Assembly: GCF_041431135.1 (NCBI RefSeq)
Contig: NZ_CP107799.1
Coordinates: forward strand, 5,828,001-5,892,000
Length of the DNA stretch: 64,000 nt
Direction of reading: 5' to 3'
From: Streptomyces sp. NBC_00554
GTDB taxonomy: Bacteria > Actinomycetota > Actinomycetes > Streptomycetales > Streptomycetaceae
Part shown: positions 25,164 to 33,615 of the stretch, one piece after another
Layout of the letters: every line of letters starts with the position of its first letter
How positions within the stretch are numbered: the first letter of the stretch is position 1
The notes under the pieces: model-generated
Databases searched by the model: none
Seen by the model: only the letters and a program-made list of their open reading frames with translations
Told to the model about the DNA's origin: nothing
Made by a program: the position numbers and the translations under genes

Positions 25164-26441
25164 CTACGAGCCGTCCGCGTGGACTGCGTAGACGTAGCGC
25201 TTGCCGACGTATTCGCTGGCGTTCCAGATCACGGACTCGCTGTAGGCCCAGCCGGACGCCCCGCTGCTGTGGTAGCTGAGGTCCTCGCAACCGACGGCCA
25301 GGTCGCACACAGTGCTTGCGGTCGAGTCGCCGGAGGTGAAGGTGCGCAGTGTGCCCTTGGTGGAGGTGCCGGCGCTGACCGCGAGATAGTGCTTGCTTTT
25401 GCGGGACACGACTCCCTGGATCTTCTGCTGGCTGACGGTGACGGCTTCGGTCGCGGTGAGCGAGGCCGGTTGCCGGTCGGTGTGGTCGAGGTTCCAGCGG
25501 ACCACCTTGGGCGTGGTGGTGCCGGGGCCTGTGCCGTTGAAGGTGCCGTCCGTGTAGTCGACGGTGCCGGAGTAGGAGTACTCGCTCACGACCAGGCTGT
25601 CGGGTGTGCTCGCGCGGTCGAGCCCGATCGCCGTGTAGCGCAGATAAGTTCCCGCGTTGTCGTAGGCGCGGCTCTGCGGCAGGACGTACTGGTATCCGTA
25701 GCCGTAGTACGACCCGTCGGTGTGCAGACCGCACACGTCCTTCTCGGCGGTGGCGACCGTGAAGAGGGTGTTCAGGTCGAACACCCGGAGTCCCTTGTAG
25801 GTGTCGACGACATAGAGAAGGTTGCCGTACCACATGATGCCGCCCGCGTGTTTGCGGATGGGGTTGAAGGAGTACTTGCCCGTGCTGGTCGTGACGGGCT
25901 CGACCAGCAGCACATGCCGGTACGTCGGTGCCGACGGGGTGTTGTTGTCGACGAACGTGAGCCGCAGGCCCTTGTCGAGCGCGTACTCGTCGACGCCGTC
26001 GTTGTCGGGGTCGGTCTCGAAGTACCAGGAGGCGAGGACGACCTTGTTGCTTCCGCCCTCGGGGTAGAGCCCGTTGCCGTACGCATCCGCGCTGGTGGTG
26101 ACGCCCTGAGGTATCCAGTAGTCGACTGTCTGGTCGTCGCTGTCCCAGGCGAAACCGGTCGAGAAGGCCCCCGCTGTACTGGGGGCGCTGGTGAGGTGGG
26201 TGGCACTGCGGTTGGTGTCGGCTATGACGGTGGTCGCGTCCACCTTGGTCAGCTTGGTCGCCAAGCCGGCGGCCAGATCGGTGAATTCGCCGTAGCTGTT
26301 GGAGGACCGGCTGGTGAGGGCGAACTGGCCGGCGGCGATCGTGGCCGCATGGGCGGCTGTGGGGGAGAGGAGATTGCCGACGGCTCCGACGAACGGTGCG
26401 GCAGCCATGCCCTTGATGATCGCTCTTCGTGTCATGGTCAT
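25164..26441 (-). CDS. Tat-exported protein of unknown function
   Basis: The protein has 425 residues. A twin-arginine signal (TRRAIIKGMAAAPF) leads to AHA, a likely signal-peptidase site. The mature region is rich in Thr, Ser, Tyr and Gly and reads like a beta-propeller (YGNLLYVVDTYKGLRVFDL, VVRWNLDHTDRQPASLT, AVSAGTSTKGTLRTF), with four Cys that could pair. It probably folds in the cytoplasm before export and works outside the cell. An internal Met at 26435 is an alternative start. It is convergent with the lipoprotein inside the islet. Confidence 0.78.
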   Translation of the reverse strand: MTMTRRAIIKGMAAAPFVGAVGNLLSPTAAHAATIAAGQFALTSRSSNSYGEFTDLAAGLATKLTKVDATTVIADTNRSATHLTSAPSTAGAFSTGFAWDSDDQTVDYWIPQGVTTSADAYGNGLYPEGGSNKVVLASWYFETDPDNDGVDEYALDKGLRLTFVDNNTPSAPTYRHVLLVEPVTTSTGKYSFNPIRKHAGGIMWYGNLLYVVDTYKGLRVFDLNTLFTVATAEKDVCGLHTDGSYYGYGYQYVLPQSRAYDNAGTYLRYTAIGLDRASTPDSLVVSEYSYSGTVDYTDGTFNGTGPGTTTPKVVRWNLDHTDRQPASLTATEAVTVSQQKIQGVVSRKSKHYLAVSAGTSTKGTLRTFTSGDSTASTVCDLAVGCEDLSYHSSGASGWAYSESVIWNASEYVGKRYVYAVHADGS

Positions 26442-26644
26442 GACGCGGAAAGTATGCGCACTCGATCAACAGCACAAGCAGGCTTGACCGTAACTCGACA
26501 CCGGCGGCCCCTAATTGCTCTCCCGGCACCTGCCGTTTGCACCGCTCGGCCACGGGATGCGACCGTCCCGTGCTCGGGCTGACGGGGCCGGGCGGGGCGC
26601 GGACAAGTGTGGGACGGCGTCGGCGACCGGCAGAGTCACGCAGC

Positions 26645-27490
26645 TCACCCCGTGTGCAACATCAGCCCGATCCCCACCACCAGCAGCCCCGCCGCCGCGA
26701 TCCGGGGCGCCCCGAACCGTTCCTTGAAGAAGATCGCCCCGATGGCCGCGCCGACGATGATCGAGGACTCGCGCAGGGCCGCGATGGGCGCGAGTTCGGC
26801 CCGGGTCTGGGCCCACAGGACCAGCCCGTACGCCGCGACGGAGAGCGCTGCGCCGAGCAGGCCGAGCCCGGCGAACGGGCGCAGGACGGTGAGGAGTTCG
26901 CCGCGCCAGTGGTGCAGCGCGTACACCGGGATCACGAAGCCCTCGATGGCCATCAGCCAGGCGATGTAGCCGAGCGAGGAGCCGGAGGCGCGCACGCCGA
27001 GGCCGTCCACGACGGTGTACGCGGCGATCGACACGCCTGTCGCCAACGCCGCGCCGATCGCCGCCCAGTTGGGACGGCGCCCCCGCAGCCCCCACAGCGC
27101 GACACCCGTCAGCCCCGCGCAGGACAACGCGATCCCCGCCGCCGCCCACCCGTCGGGCACCTCGTGTGCGAAGACCGCCGCGAGTGCCGTGACGATGAGG
27201 GGAGCGGTGCCGCGGGCGATCGGGTACGCCTGCCCGAAGTCGCCGAGCCGGAACGACCGCATCAGCAGCACGTAGTACACGACGTGGATCACGGCCGACG
27301 CGAACAGGTACGGCCACGCCCCGGGCGCCGGGAACGCGACGAACGGCACCATGACGAGGCCGATCAGCATGCCGCCGCCCGCGATCAGCGTGAAGCCGAC
27401 CAGCTTGTCGGTGATGCGGTGCGCGATCGCGTTCCAGCACGCGTGGGTGACCGCGGCGAGCAGGACGGCCGCGGTGACCAGCGGGGTCAC
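26645..27490 (-). CDS. EamA-family (DMT superfamily) transporter
   Basis: This 281-residue membrane protein has about ten helices in two EamA repeats; the C-terminal repeat ends AAGLLVVGIGLML. GTG 27490 was chosen because it overlaps the ybaK stop as GTGA and the first helix begins directly after. The family exports or imports small metabolites; the substrate is unknown. Its last 120 bp are duplicated at 24032-24151 on the far side of a two-gene islet, so this intact copy may owe its 3' end to the inserted DNA. Confidence 0.88.
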   Translation of the reverse strand: MTPLVTAAVLLAAVTHACWNAIAHRITDKLVGFTLIAGGGMLIGLVMVPFVAFPAPGAWPYLFASAVIHVVYYVLLMRSFRLGDFGQAYPIARGTAPLIVTALAAVFAHEVPDGWAAAGIALSCAGLTGVALWGLRGRRPNWAAIGAALATGVSIAAYTVVDGLGVRASGSSLGYIAWLMAIEGFVIPVYALHHWRGELLTVLRPFAGLGLLGAALSVAAYGLVLWAQTRAELAPIAALRESSIIVGAAIGAIFFKERFGAPRIAAAGLLVVGIGLMLHTG

Positions 27491-27987
27491 TGCGTCTGCT
27501 CGCGCACGTCCACCAGCGTGCCGCCCGCGTGGGCGATCAGGGTCTTGGGGTCCATCGGGAAGACGGCGTACGGGGTGCCCGCGGCGGCCCACACCGTTTC
27601 GTGGTCGAGCAGTGAACGGTCCGCCAGGACACGGGTCTTGGAGGCGTGCCCGAAGGGAGGTACGCCGCCGATCGCGTACCCCGTCGTCTCCCGCACCAGG
27701 TCCACCTTCGCGCGCGTCACCTTCTCGGCGCCCAACTCGCGCCGTACGAGCTCTACATCGACCCGGGACGCGCCGTCCATCAGGACCAGTACCGGGACGC
27801 CGTCCGCCGCGAAGATCAGCGACTTGCAGATCTGGCTGAGGTCGCAGCCGATCGCTGCGGCGGCCTCGGCGGCGGTGCGGGTCGCGTCCGGGAAGCGCCG
27901 GACCTGCGGGATCAGGTCGTCGAGGCCCAGCTCGCGCAGGGCTTCGGCGAAGCGGGGGTGGGCGGCGTTCTCTTCGGCTGTGGTCAT
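27487..27987 (-). CDS. YbaK/EbsC-type aminoacyl-tRNA deacylase (ProX-like)
   Basis: The protein has 166 residues. Family features include CDLSQICKSLIF, the invariant Lys of the editing pocket, VLMDGASRVD, and GYAIGGVPPFGH. These enzymes hydrolyse mischarged aminoacyl-tRNAs, such as Cys- or Ala-tRNA(Pro). ATG 27987 was chosen: AAGGTG lies 6 bases upstream and the family length fits. The frame stays open further upstream only because an IS605 element abuts the gene. It is coupled to the EamA transporter by a 4-bp overlap. Confidence 0.88.
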   Translation of the reverse strand: MTTAEENAAHPRFAEALRELGLDDLIPQVRRFPDATRTAAEAAAAIGCDLSQICKSLIFAADGVPVLVLMDGASRVDVELVRRELGAEKVTRAKVDLVRETTGYAIGGVPPFGHASKTRVLADRSLLDHETVWAAAGTPYAVFPMDPKTLIAHAGGTLVDVREQTQ

Positions 27988-28007
27988 GAAAGGCACCTTG
28001 ACATGCT

Positions 28008-28068
28008 CCTCGGGCTGACGCCCGGGGATTTTGGCCTTCTCGTCCGTTGCTGTGCCGCTAGGCGGCAC
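28008..28068 (-). ncRNA. right-end hairpins, candidate omega RNA 3' region
   Basis: Two hairpins at the tnpB end: GTGCCGC/GCGGCAC around the TAG stop of tnpB (28052-28068) and CGGGC/GCCCG (28011-28024) near the element tip. In IS605 elements this segment is both the TnpA recognition hairpin and the end of the TnpB guide RNA; the guide would then come from the flanking ybaK leader. Extent inferred. Confidence 0.5.
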
Positions 28069-29281
28069 GGGGTTCGGGTGGGAATCCGTGGCTTCCTGTT
28101 TCCTTGCGCTGTGCCAGGACGAGTCCTGGTCTGACCTGCGCTCCACAGGCTGTAACCGCCAGTCCGGCGGCCGTTTTCACGTTTTTCGCGGCGTTGTGGT
28201 CCCGGTCATGGACCGCACCGCAGGCGGCACAGGTCCAGGTCCGGATGTGCAGGGGCTTGGGACCGTCCTTGGCCCCGCACTCCGAGCAGACCTGGCTGGT
28301 CGGAGTGAACCGGCCGATCTTCACCAGGGACCGCCCGTACCTGATCGCTTTGTACTCCAGCATGTGCACGAACTGCGCCCAGCCCGCATCGTGCACACTC
28401 TTCGCCAGCCTGGTGCGCGCCAGTCCTTTGACCGCCAGGTCCTCCACACCGATCGCTTGGTTGTCGCGGATCAGCCGGGTGGAGAGCTGGTGATGGAACT
28501 CACGGCGGGCGTCGGCCACTTGTGCATGCGCGCGGGCGACCTTGAGGCGGGCCTTCTCGCGGTTCCTGGACCCCTTCTGCTTGCGGGACAGTTTGCGCTG
28601 GGCTCTCTTCAGTTTCTTCTCCGCGCGGCGCAGGAACCGCGGGGAGTCGACCTTCGTGCCGTTGGACAGGACGGCGAAGTGCGTGAGGCCCAGGTCGATG
28701 CCGATGGCCTGGTCGGTGTCGGGCATCCGTGCGGCGTCGGCGTGCGGGTCGGTGTCGATGACGAAGGAGGCGAAGTACCGTCCGGCCGCGTCCTTGATCA
28801 CGGTGACCGAGGAGGGCCGTGCGGGCAGGGTGCGGGACCACTTCACTGTCACCGCGCCGACCTTGGGCAGACTCAGCCTCCCGGAATCGGTGATCGACCA
28901 GCGGGCATTGGTCGTGAAGCGGATCGACTGCCGGTTGTCCTTGCGGGACTTGAACCGGGGAGCGCCGCTCTTCGGGCCCTTGCGTTCGCCCTTGAGGGAG
29001 GCGAAGAAGTTTCTGTAGGCGGCCTCTACGTCGCGCAGGGACTGCTGGAGCACGACGGCGGAGACCTTGCCCAGCCAGGACCGTGCGTCGGTCTGTTTCG
29101 CCTCGGTGATCAGCTTCCTGGACAGCTCGGCCGCCTTCGGAAATGCCCCGCCCGCCTGGCGGGCGTCTTCACGGGCGCGCACGGCGTCGTTGAATACGAC
29201 GCGGGCGCACCCGAACGCCCTCGCCAGAGCCGCTGCCTGGGCGATGTCCGGGTACAGGCGGAAGCTGTACCGAAGCTGCAT
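28058..29281 (-). CDS. tnpB: RNA-guided endonuclease TnpB (intact motifs)
   Basis: This 407-residue protein is of normal TnpB length. It starts MQLRYSFRLYPDIAQ. RuvC I is IGIDLGLTHFAVLS, RuvC II is IGVEDLAVKGL, the zinc finger is CSEC...CAAC, and the last motif is VHDRDHNAAKN with both Asp present. TnpB uses an RNA from the element's right end to cut the empty donor site and so helps retain the IS. It is divergent from tnpA, and transcripts of the two would start within a 25-bp gap. Confidence 0.93.
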   Translation of the reverse strand: MQLRYSFRLYPDIAQAAALARAFGCARVVFNDAVRAREDARQAGGAFPKAAELSRKLITEAKQTDARSWLGKVSAVVLQQSLRDVEAAYRNFFASLKGERKGPKSGAPRFKSRKDNRQSIRFTTNARWSITDSGRLSLPKVGAVTVKWSRTLPARPSSVTVIKDAAGRYFASFVIDTDPHADAARMPDTDQAIGIDLGLTHFAVLSNGTKVDSPRFLRRAEKKLKRAQRKLSRKQKGSRNREKARLKVARAHAQVADARREFHHQLSTRLIRDNQAIGVEDLAVKGLARTRLAKSVHDAGWAQFVHMLEYKAIRYGRSLVKIGRFTPTSQVCSECGAKDGPKPLHIRTWTCAACGAVHDRDHNAAKNVKTAAGLAVTACGAQVRPGLVLAQRKETGSHGFPPEPRAA

Positions 29282-29306
29282 GGCAGCCACGCTACATACT
29301 TGGGTT

Positions 29307-29723
29307 ATGGGCGAGAATCGGAAGATCAGAACTGGTCGGCACTGTGTTTTCGTGATGCATGTCCACTTGGTCTTCGTGACCAAGTTCCAGCATGAAGTGT
29401 TCACCGATGCCCATCTGGCGCGGCTGGAGGAGATCATGCGGTCGGTGTGCGCGGACTTCGAGTGCGAGCTGGTGGAGTTCAAAGGCGGGGACAACCACGT
29501 CCACCTCCAGGTGAACTTCCCGCCCAAAATCGCCGTGACCAAGCTCGTCAACTCACTCAAGGGCGTGTCCTCCCGCCGTCTGCGCCAGGAGTTCCCCGAC
29601 CTGGTACGCCACTACTGGCGGGCCAACAAACTCTGGTCCGGCTCCTACTTCGCCGGAACCGTCGGTGGCGCCCCACTCTCCGTGGTCAGGCAGTACATCG
29701 AGCAGCAGAACCGGCCGGTGTGA
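29307..29723 (+). CDS. tnpA: IS200/IS605-family Y1 transposase TnpA
   Basis: The protein has 138 residues. The HUH motif lies in GGDNHVHLQVNFPP, and the catalytic Tyr is in VVRQYIEQQN near the end. It cuts and joins single-stranded DNA at subterminal hairpins. ATG 29307 was chosen because the fold begins at RHCVFVMHVHLVFVTK and the region upstream belongs to tnpB in the other direction. Length and motifs suggest an active enzyme. Confidence 0.93.
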   Translation: MGENRKIRTGRHCVFVMHVHLVFVTKFQHEVFTDAHLARLEEIMRSVCADFECELVEFKGGDNHVHLQVNFPPKIAVTKLVNSLKGVSSRRLRQEFPDLVRHYWRANKLWSGSYFAGTVGGAPLSVVRQYIEQQNRPV

Positions 29724-29784
29724 GCGTCGCCTGGCTCCGCCGGGACCGGCCCTCGCGACGCTCCGCCTCGCAACCCTCAGATTC

Positions 29785-29805
29785 GCTTCACCATCGGGCT
29801 GAAGC
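29785..29805. repeat. left-end hairpin of the IS200/IS605 element
   Basis: GCTTCA and TGAAGC form a 6-bp stem over a 9-base loop, about 60 bases past the tnpA stop, where a Y1 transposase left end is expected. The exact cleavage site and flanking target tetranucleotide cannot be fixed from one copy. Confidence 0.45.
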
Positions 29806-29903
29806 CAGATGCACTGCGAAGGAATCCCGGTAGCGGTCGGTGTACGGGGCATGCGACCGAGTTCCAGGGAGCGGACCTCGGCCACCCACAGCCACGACGA
29901 CGC

Positions 29904-31580
29904 CTAACTCGCGGCCTTGAGTAGCGCCGCCACGATCGGCCCCGCCGTGTCGCCCCCGTGCCCGCCCTGCTGTACGACCCCCGCTGCCGCCAAGTCGCCC
30001 TTGTACGCGGTGAACCAGCCGTTGGGCTTGTCCTGGCCGTCTACCTCGGCGGAGCCGGTCTTCGCGCCGTAGTCGGGGCCGAGGCCGGACATCGCCTCGG
30101 CGGCGGTGCCGTACGCGGCGGTGTACTGCATGAGTTCGCGGAGCTGGGAGAGGGTGTCCGCCGACAGGGTGCGGGAAGCCGTGGCCAGCTTGCGGTCGTC
30201 CACCGACGGCGCCACCAGGTACGGCTGGTGGAACGCACCCGCCGCCACCGTGGAGGCGACCGACGCCATGTTCAGCGGGTTCATGCGGACCCCGCCCTGG
30301 CCGATCAGCGAGGCCGCCATCTGCGCCGCGGACTGCACGGGCACCGCGCCGTCGAAGGACGGCACGCCGATAGCCCAGTTGTTCATGCCGAGACCGAAGA
30401 CCTGCTGGGCCTGCTTGGTGAGGCTGTCGTTCTCCAGCTCGGGGGCCTGGCTGATGAAGGCGGTGTTGCAGGAGCGCGCGAAGCTCGCCTTGAACGTGCC
30501 GTTCTTGATCTCGAAGTCGTCGTCGTTGTGGAACTTCCAGTGACCGTACGTGAACGTCTTGGGGCACACGTGCTGCTTGTCGGCCGAGGCGAGGTCCTGG
30601 TCGATGAGCAGCGACGCCGTGATGACCTTCATCGTGGAGCCGGGGGCGAGGGAGCCCTGGAAGGCGGTGTTGAAGCCGTGGCTCTGGTTGGCGACCGCGA
30701 GGATCTCGCCGGTCGACGGGACCATCAGGACCACCGACGACTTGGCCTTCTTGGCCACTTCCTTCTCGGCGGCGGCCTGGAGGGTCGGGCTGAGCGTCGT
30801 CTTCACGGTCCCCGGCGTGCCCTTGCTGAGCGTCAGCAGCGACTTGTCGGGGGTCTTCTCCTCGCCCTTCGCCGCCGCCTTGCGGATCACCTGGAGCTCG
30901 ATGCCCGCCTTGCCGCCCGCCGTCTTGCCGTACTTCTCGCGCAGCCCGTCCAACACCGTGCCCAGGGACGGGTACTTGGCCGTGGTCAGCTCGCCGCCGT
31001 GCTTGTCGAGGGCCGTGATCGGGGGCGTACCGGACTCGCCGGTGACCAGCTTGTCGCCGTCCTGGAGGTCCGGGTGCACGACGGACGGCTTCCAGCTCAC
31101 CAGCGGAACACCGTCCTTGGCCCGTCGTACGACCGTCAGCTTCGACTCGTACGAGAGCGGCTTGCTGGTGCCCTTGTAGGTGACGGTGCCCTTGACGGAG
31201 AACGGGACGACGGCCCCCGACCGTGTGCCGCTCGTCAGGGTCACGCCGGTGATGTGGGCGTCCTTGGTGTAGCCGGTCAGCAGGGTCTTCGCGGCGGCCG
31301 AGTCGTCCGTGGCGGCGGCCGCGGTCGCGACCGCACCGCTCTGCCAGGCGGTGAGGAACTTGGTGGCCGCGGTGGTCACCTCGGTGGCCGACAGCGGGCC
31401 GGTCTTCACGGCCTTCTGGTCGGCAGCCGTCGACGTCCTGCCCTCGGCCGCCGCGTCACCGCCGTACAGGCCGTAGGCGCCGAACGCCCCGCCGGCGACG
31501 ACCACGGCGATCACTCCGCCGAGGACGGCCGGCTTCGGCTTCTTGCTCTTGCGCTCGGCGACACGTCTTCTGTTGCCCAC
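29904..31580 (-). CDS. penicillin-binding protein, transpeptidase (class B-like)
   Basis: This 558-residue membrane-anchored protein has a short basic tail and one helix (about residues 18-37). An NTF2-like N-terminal domain of the MecA type (SATEVTTAATKFLTAWQSG) precedes the transpeptidase domain. Catalytic motifs are STMK (Ser315), SCN (370-372) and KTGSAE (507). It crosslinks peptidoglycan outside the membrane. GTG 31580 was chosen over TTG 31589 because the latter is too close to GGAGGA. It is paralogous to the next gene; the pair is tandem, same strand. Confidence 0.9.
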   Translation of the reverse strand: MGNRRRVAERKSKKPKPAVLGGVIAVVVAGGAFGAYGLYGGDAAAEGRTSTAADQKAVKTGPLSATEVTTAATKFLTAWQSGAVATAAAATDDSAAAKTLLTGYTKDAHITGVTLTSGTRSGAVVPFSVKGTVTYKGTSKPLSYESKLTVVRRAKDGVPLVSWKPSVVHPDLQDGDKLVTGESGTPPITALDKHGGELTTAKYPSLGTVLDGLREKYGKTAGGKAGIELQVIRKAAAKGEEKTPDKSLLTLSKGTPGTVKTTLSPTLQAAAEKEVAKKAKSSVVLMVPSTGEILAVANQSHGFNTAFQGSLAPGSTMKVITASLLIDQDLASADKQHVCPKTFTYGHWKFHNDDDFEIKNGTFKASFARSCNTAFISQAPELENDSLTKQAQQVFGLGMNNWAIGVPSFDGAVPVQSAAQMAASLIGQGGVRMNPLNMASVASTVAAGAFHQPYLVAPSVDDRKLATASRTLSADTLSQLRELMQYTAAYGTAAEAMSGLGPDYGAKTGSAEVDGQDKPNGWFTAYKGDLAAAGVVQQGGHGGDTAGPIVAALLKAAS

Positions 31581-31677
31581 AGCTAACAATCCTCCGCTGG
31601 TTCCCCTGGTGCCCCCGTGCCCACACGCTCCTCAACGAGAGGCACCACCCTAGGGTCCCGCCCTGTGAGGAGTGACT

Positions 31678-33327
31678 TCAGCCACCAGTTCGTAGCACAG
31701 CTGCGACGATCGGACCGGCCGCGTCTCCTCCGTGGCCGCCTCCCTGGACCAGCGCGGCGGCCGCGATGTCGTTGCGGTAGCCGGTGAACCAGCTGTCGGA
31801 CACGGCCTTGCCGTCGATCTCGGCGGAGCCGGTCTTGGCGCCGATGCTGCCGCCGCCGACCCCGGCCATGGCCTTGGCGGCGGTGCCGCTGACCGCGGTG
31901 GCGTTCATCATCGAGCGGAGCTGCGAGACCGTGTTCGAGGGCAGCCCCTTGGCGGTGGCCAGCCGGCGGTCGTCGAGCTCGGGCGACACGAGGACCGGCT
32001 GCCGGAAGGTGCCGGTCATGGCGGTCGCCGTCACCGAGGCCAGGTTCAGTGGGTTCATCTGGACCTGGCCCTGGCCGATCGCGTTCGCCGCGCGGTCCGG
32101 GCCGCCGGAGGCGGGGACGCTGCCGTCGAAGGACGCGATACCGGTCTTCCAGTTGTCCTGGCCCAGGCCGAACCGGCTCTGCGCCTCGGTCGTCAGCGAC
32201 TCGTCGGTGAGCGGGTTCGCCTCGGTGCCGTCGATGAGATTGATGAAGCCGGTGTTGCAGGACCGCATGAAGTCGTTGAGGAGGGTCGCGTTCTCGTTGG
32301 GCTGCATGTTGGTGAGGTTCTTGAAGGTCTGGCTCTGCCAGATCGCGGTCTGCGTACAGGGCGCCGGGCCGTTCATCGAGGCCACGCCGTTGTCTATGAG
32401 CATCGCCGCGGTGATGATCTTCATCGTGGAGCCGGGTGCCACCCTGCCGAGGAAGGCCGCGTTGAAGGCGTCCTTGCGGTTGTTGGCGACTGCAAGCACC
32501 TCACCGGTGCTCGGCTTCACGGCGACCAGGGACGACTGGTCGTACTCCTTGACCGCCTTCTCGGCCGCCGCCTGCACGCTCGCGCTGAGCGTCGTCCGCA
32601 GCTTGCCCGGCTCGCCCTTGGCGAGGGTCAGGAGCGTGGTGTCGCCCGCGTTCTCGTCCTCGTGCCGGATCGTCAGCTCGACACCGGCCGTGCCGCCCGC
32701 GGACTCGCCGTACTTTCCGCGCAGTTCGTCCAGGATCGGGCCGAGCGACGGGTACTTCTCGGCGGTCAGGACAACGTTGTTCCGGTCCACGGCCTCGATC
32801 GGCGGGTTCGCCGCCTCGCCCGTGACGAACGTGTCGCCCTTCGCCAGCTCGGGATGGACGACGGACGGCTTCCAGTCGACCAGCGCCTTCCCGGTGGTGA
32901 GCCCGCGTACGACGGTCAGTTCGGAGTCGTACGAGAGCGGCTTGCTCTTTCCGTCGAACGACACCGTCGCCTTGACCGAGAACGGCACGGACGCACCGGA
33001 CGGCGTGCCCGGCGTGATCTGCACCTTGGCTATGTGCCCGGCGCCGCTGTAGCTGCTCAGCACCGGGTCCGCGTCCGCGTCGTTGTTCGTGAGCGCCGCC
33101 GCCGTCACCGCGTCGCCCTTTTCCCAGGCCGCGAAGAACTTCTCCGACGCCTCTTTGACCTCGTCGGCACTCGGCGGCCCGGTCTTCACCGCCGCCGGCC
33201 CGGACGACCCGCTGGTCCCCTCGTCCCCGCTGATCGCGGTCACCACGTTGTAGGCGCCGTACCCGGCACCCCCCACCATCACCGCGAACACGCTGCCGAC
33301 GATGGCGGCCTTCGCCCCCTTGCGCAT
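31678..33327 (-). CDS. penicillin-binding protein, transpeptidase (class B-like), paralogue
   Basis: The protein has 549 residues with the same plan: N-terminal helix, NTF2-like domain (SADEVKEASEKFFAAWEKG), then the transpeptidase with STMK, SCN (MRSCNTGF) and KTGSAE. Shared stretches such as WKPSVVHP, KYPSLG and GGHGGD show a tandem duplication. ATG 33327 has a GGGGAGGGG purine run upstream. A perfect palindrome lies 36 bp upstream of the start, so this is probably the first gene of the pair's operon. Such paralogues usually adjust wall synthesis at particular growth stages. Confidence 0.9.
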   Translation of the reverse strand: MRKGAKAAIVGSVFAVMVGGAGYGAYNVVTAISGDEGTSGSSGPAAVKTGPPSADEVKEASEKFFAAWEKGDAVTAAALTNNDADADPVLSSYSGAGHIAKVQITPGTPSGASVPFSVKATVSFDGKSKPLSYDSELTVVRGLTTGKALVDWKPSVVHPELAKGDTFVTGEAANPPIEAVDRNNVVLTAEKYPSLGPILDELRGKYGESAGGTAGVELTIRHEDENAGDTTLLTLAKGEPGKLRTTLSASVQAAAEKAVKEYDQSSLVAVKPSTGEVLAVANNRKDAFNAAFLGRVAPGSTMKIITAAMLIDNGVASMNGPAPCTQTAIWQSQTFKNLTNMQPNENATLLNDFMRSCNTGFINLIDGTEANPLTDESLTTEAQSRFGLGQDNWKTGIASFDGSVPASGGPDRAANAIGQGQVQMNPLNLASVTATAMTGTFRQPVLVSPELDDRRLATAKGLPSNTVSQLRSMMNATAVSGTAAKAMAGVGGGSIGAKTGSAEIDGKAVSDSWFTGYRNDIAAAALVQGGGHGGDAAGPIVAAVLRTGG

Positions 33328-33362
33328 CGGTCGTTCCCCTCCCCGTGAACCCCTCCCCAAAC

Positions 33363-33380
33363 TTCTGAACGCGTTCAGAA
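33363..33380. promoter_or_regulatory. perfect 18-bp palindromic operator
   Basis: TTCTGAACGCGTTCAGAA is perfectly palindromic and lies 36 bp upstream of the penicillin-binding protein start. The TGAACGCGTTCA core is of a kind often bound by TetR-family dimers. No regulator gene is adjacent, so the controlling protein is encoded elsewhere. Inference from sequence only. Confidence 0.5.
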
Positions 33381-33449
33381 AGGTGATTCTGTCCGCACTC
33401 TATGCGGGAGAAGTGACGTGTGGGAGCGGTGTTCCCTGATTGTTAACCC

Positions 33450-33467
33450 CGGTCGACGGGTCGACCG
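33450..33467 (-). terminator. probable original terminator of the pmt gene
   Basis: CGGTCGAC-GG-GTCGACCG, an 8-bp stem, begins immediately after the stop codon of the left pmt-end copy (33468-33470) in the minus direction. Its position supports the view that the left copy is the old chromosomal end of pmt. Confidence 0.55.
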
Positions 33468-33470
33468 TCA

Positions 33471-33556
33471 GACCCAGGTGTCCAGCCACATACGCGACCG
33501 CCAGCTGTCGATGGGGATCGCCTGGCCCGTGTACAGCGGCCAGAAATAGATGAAGT
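33471..33556 (-). pseudogene. attL: displaced 3' end of the pmt gene
   Basis: An 86-bp segment matching 46829-46914 at 78 positions with no gaps. It encodes a mannosyltransferase C-terminus ending SRMWLDTWV, followed by TGA rather than the TAG of the intact gene. The innermost 20 bp (33537-33556) are identical to the right copy and are the likely crossover core. Beyond 33556 the sequence is element DNA. Confidence 0.85.
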
Positions 33557-33566
33557 CTGCGAGATT

Positions 33567-33593
33567 CGCCCTGGTCGGGCCCCGACCAGGGCG
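33567..33593. terminator. terminator hairpin at the integrase end
   Basis: Two 13-bp arms (CGCCCTGGTCGGG and its complement) separated by a single base, 23 bp past the integrase stop and 11 bp inside attL. A T run follows on the plus strand. Confidence 0.7.
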
Positions 33594-33615
33594 TTTGACT
33601 CTGGCCGGGGCCGCG

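Larger units (their letters stand above)
27998..29830. mobile_element. IS200/IS605-family insertion sequence
   Basis: A complete-looking element with divergent tnpB (minus) and tnpA (plus), 25 bp apart. Subterminal hairpins lie at both ends: CGGGC-TGAC-GCCCG at 28011-28024 on the tnpB side and GCTTCA/TGAAGC at 29785-29805 on the tnpA side. No inverted ends or target duplication are expected for Y1 elements. The right end is placed near TTGAC at 27998-28002 by eye and the left end is approximate (29.8 kb). It sits directly upstream of ybaK. Confidence 0.75.

Noticed and set aside
33471..33556. tRNA gene at the AICE attachment site
   Set aside because: AICEs usually use tRNAs, so I looked; no cloverleaf is present at either end, and the repeat matches the pmt coding sequence.
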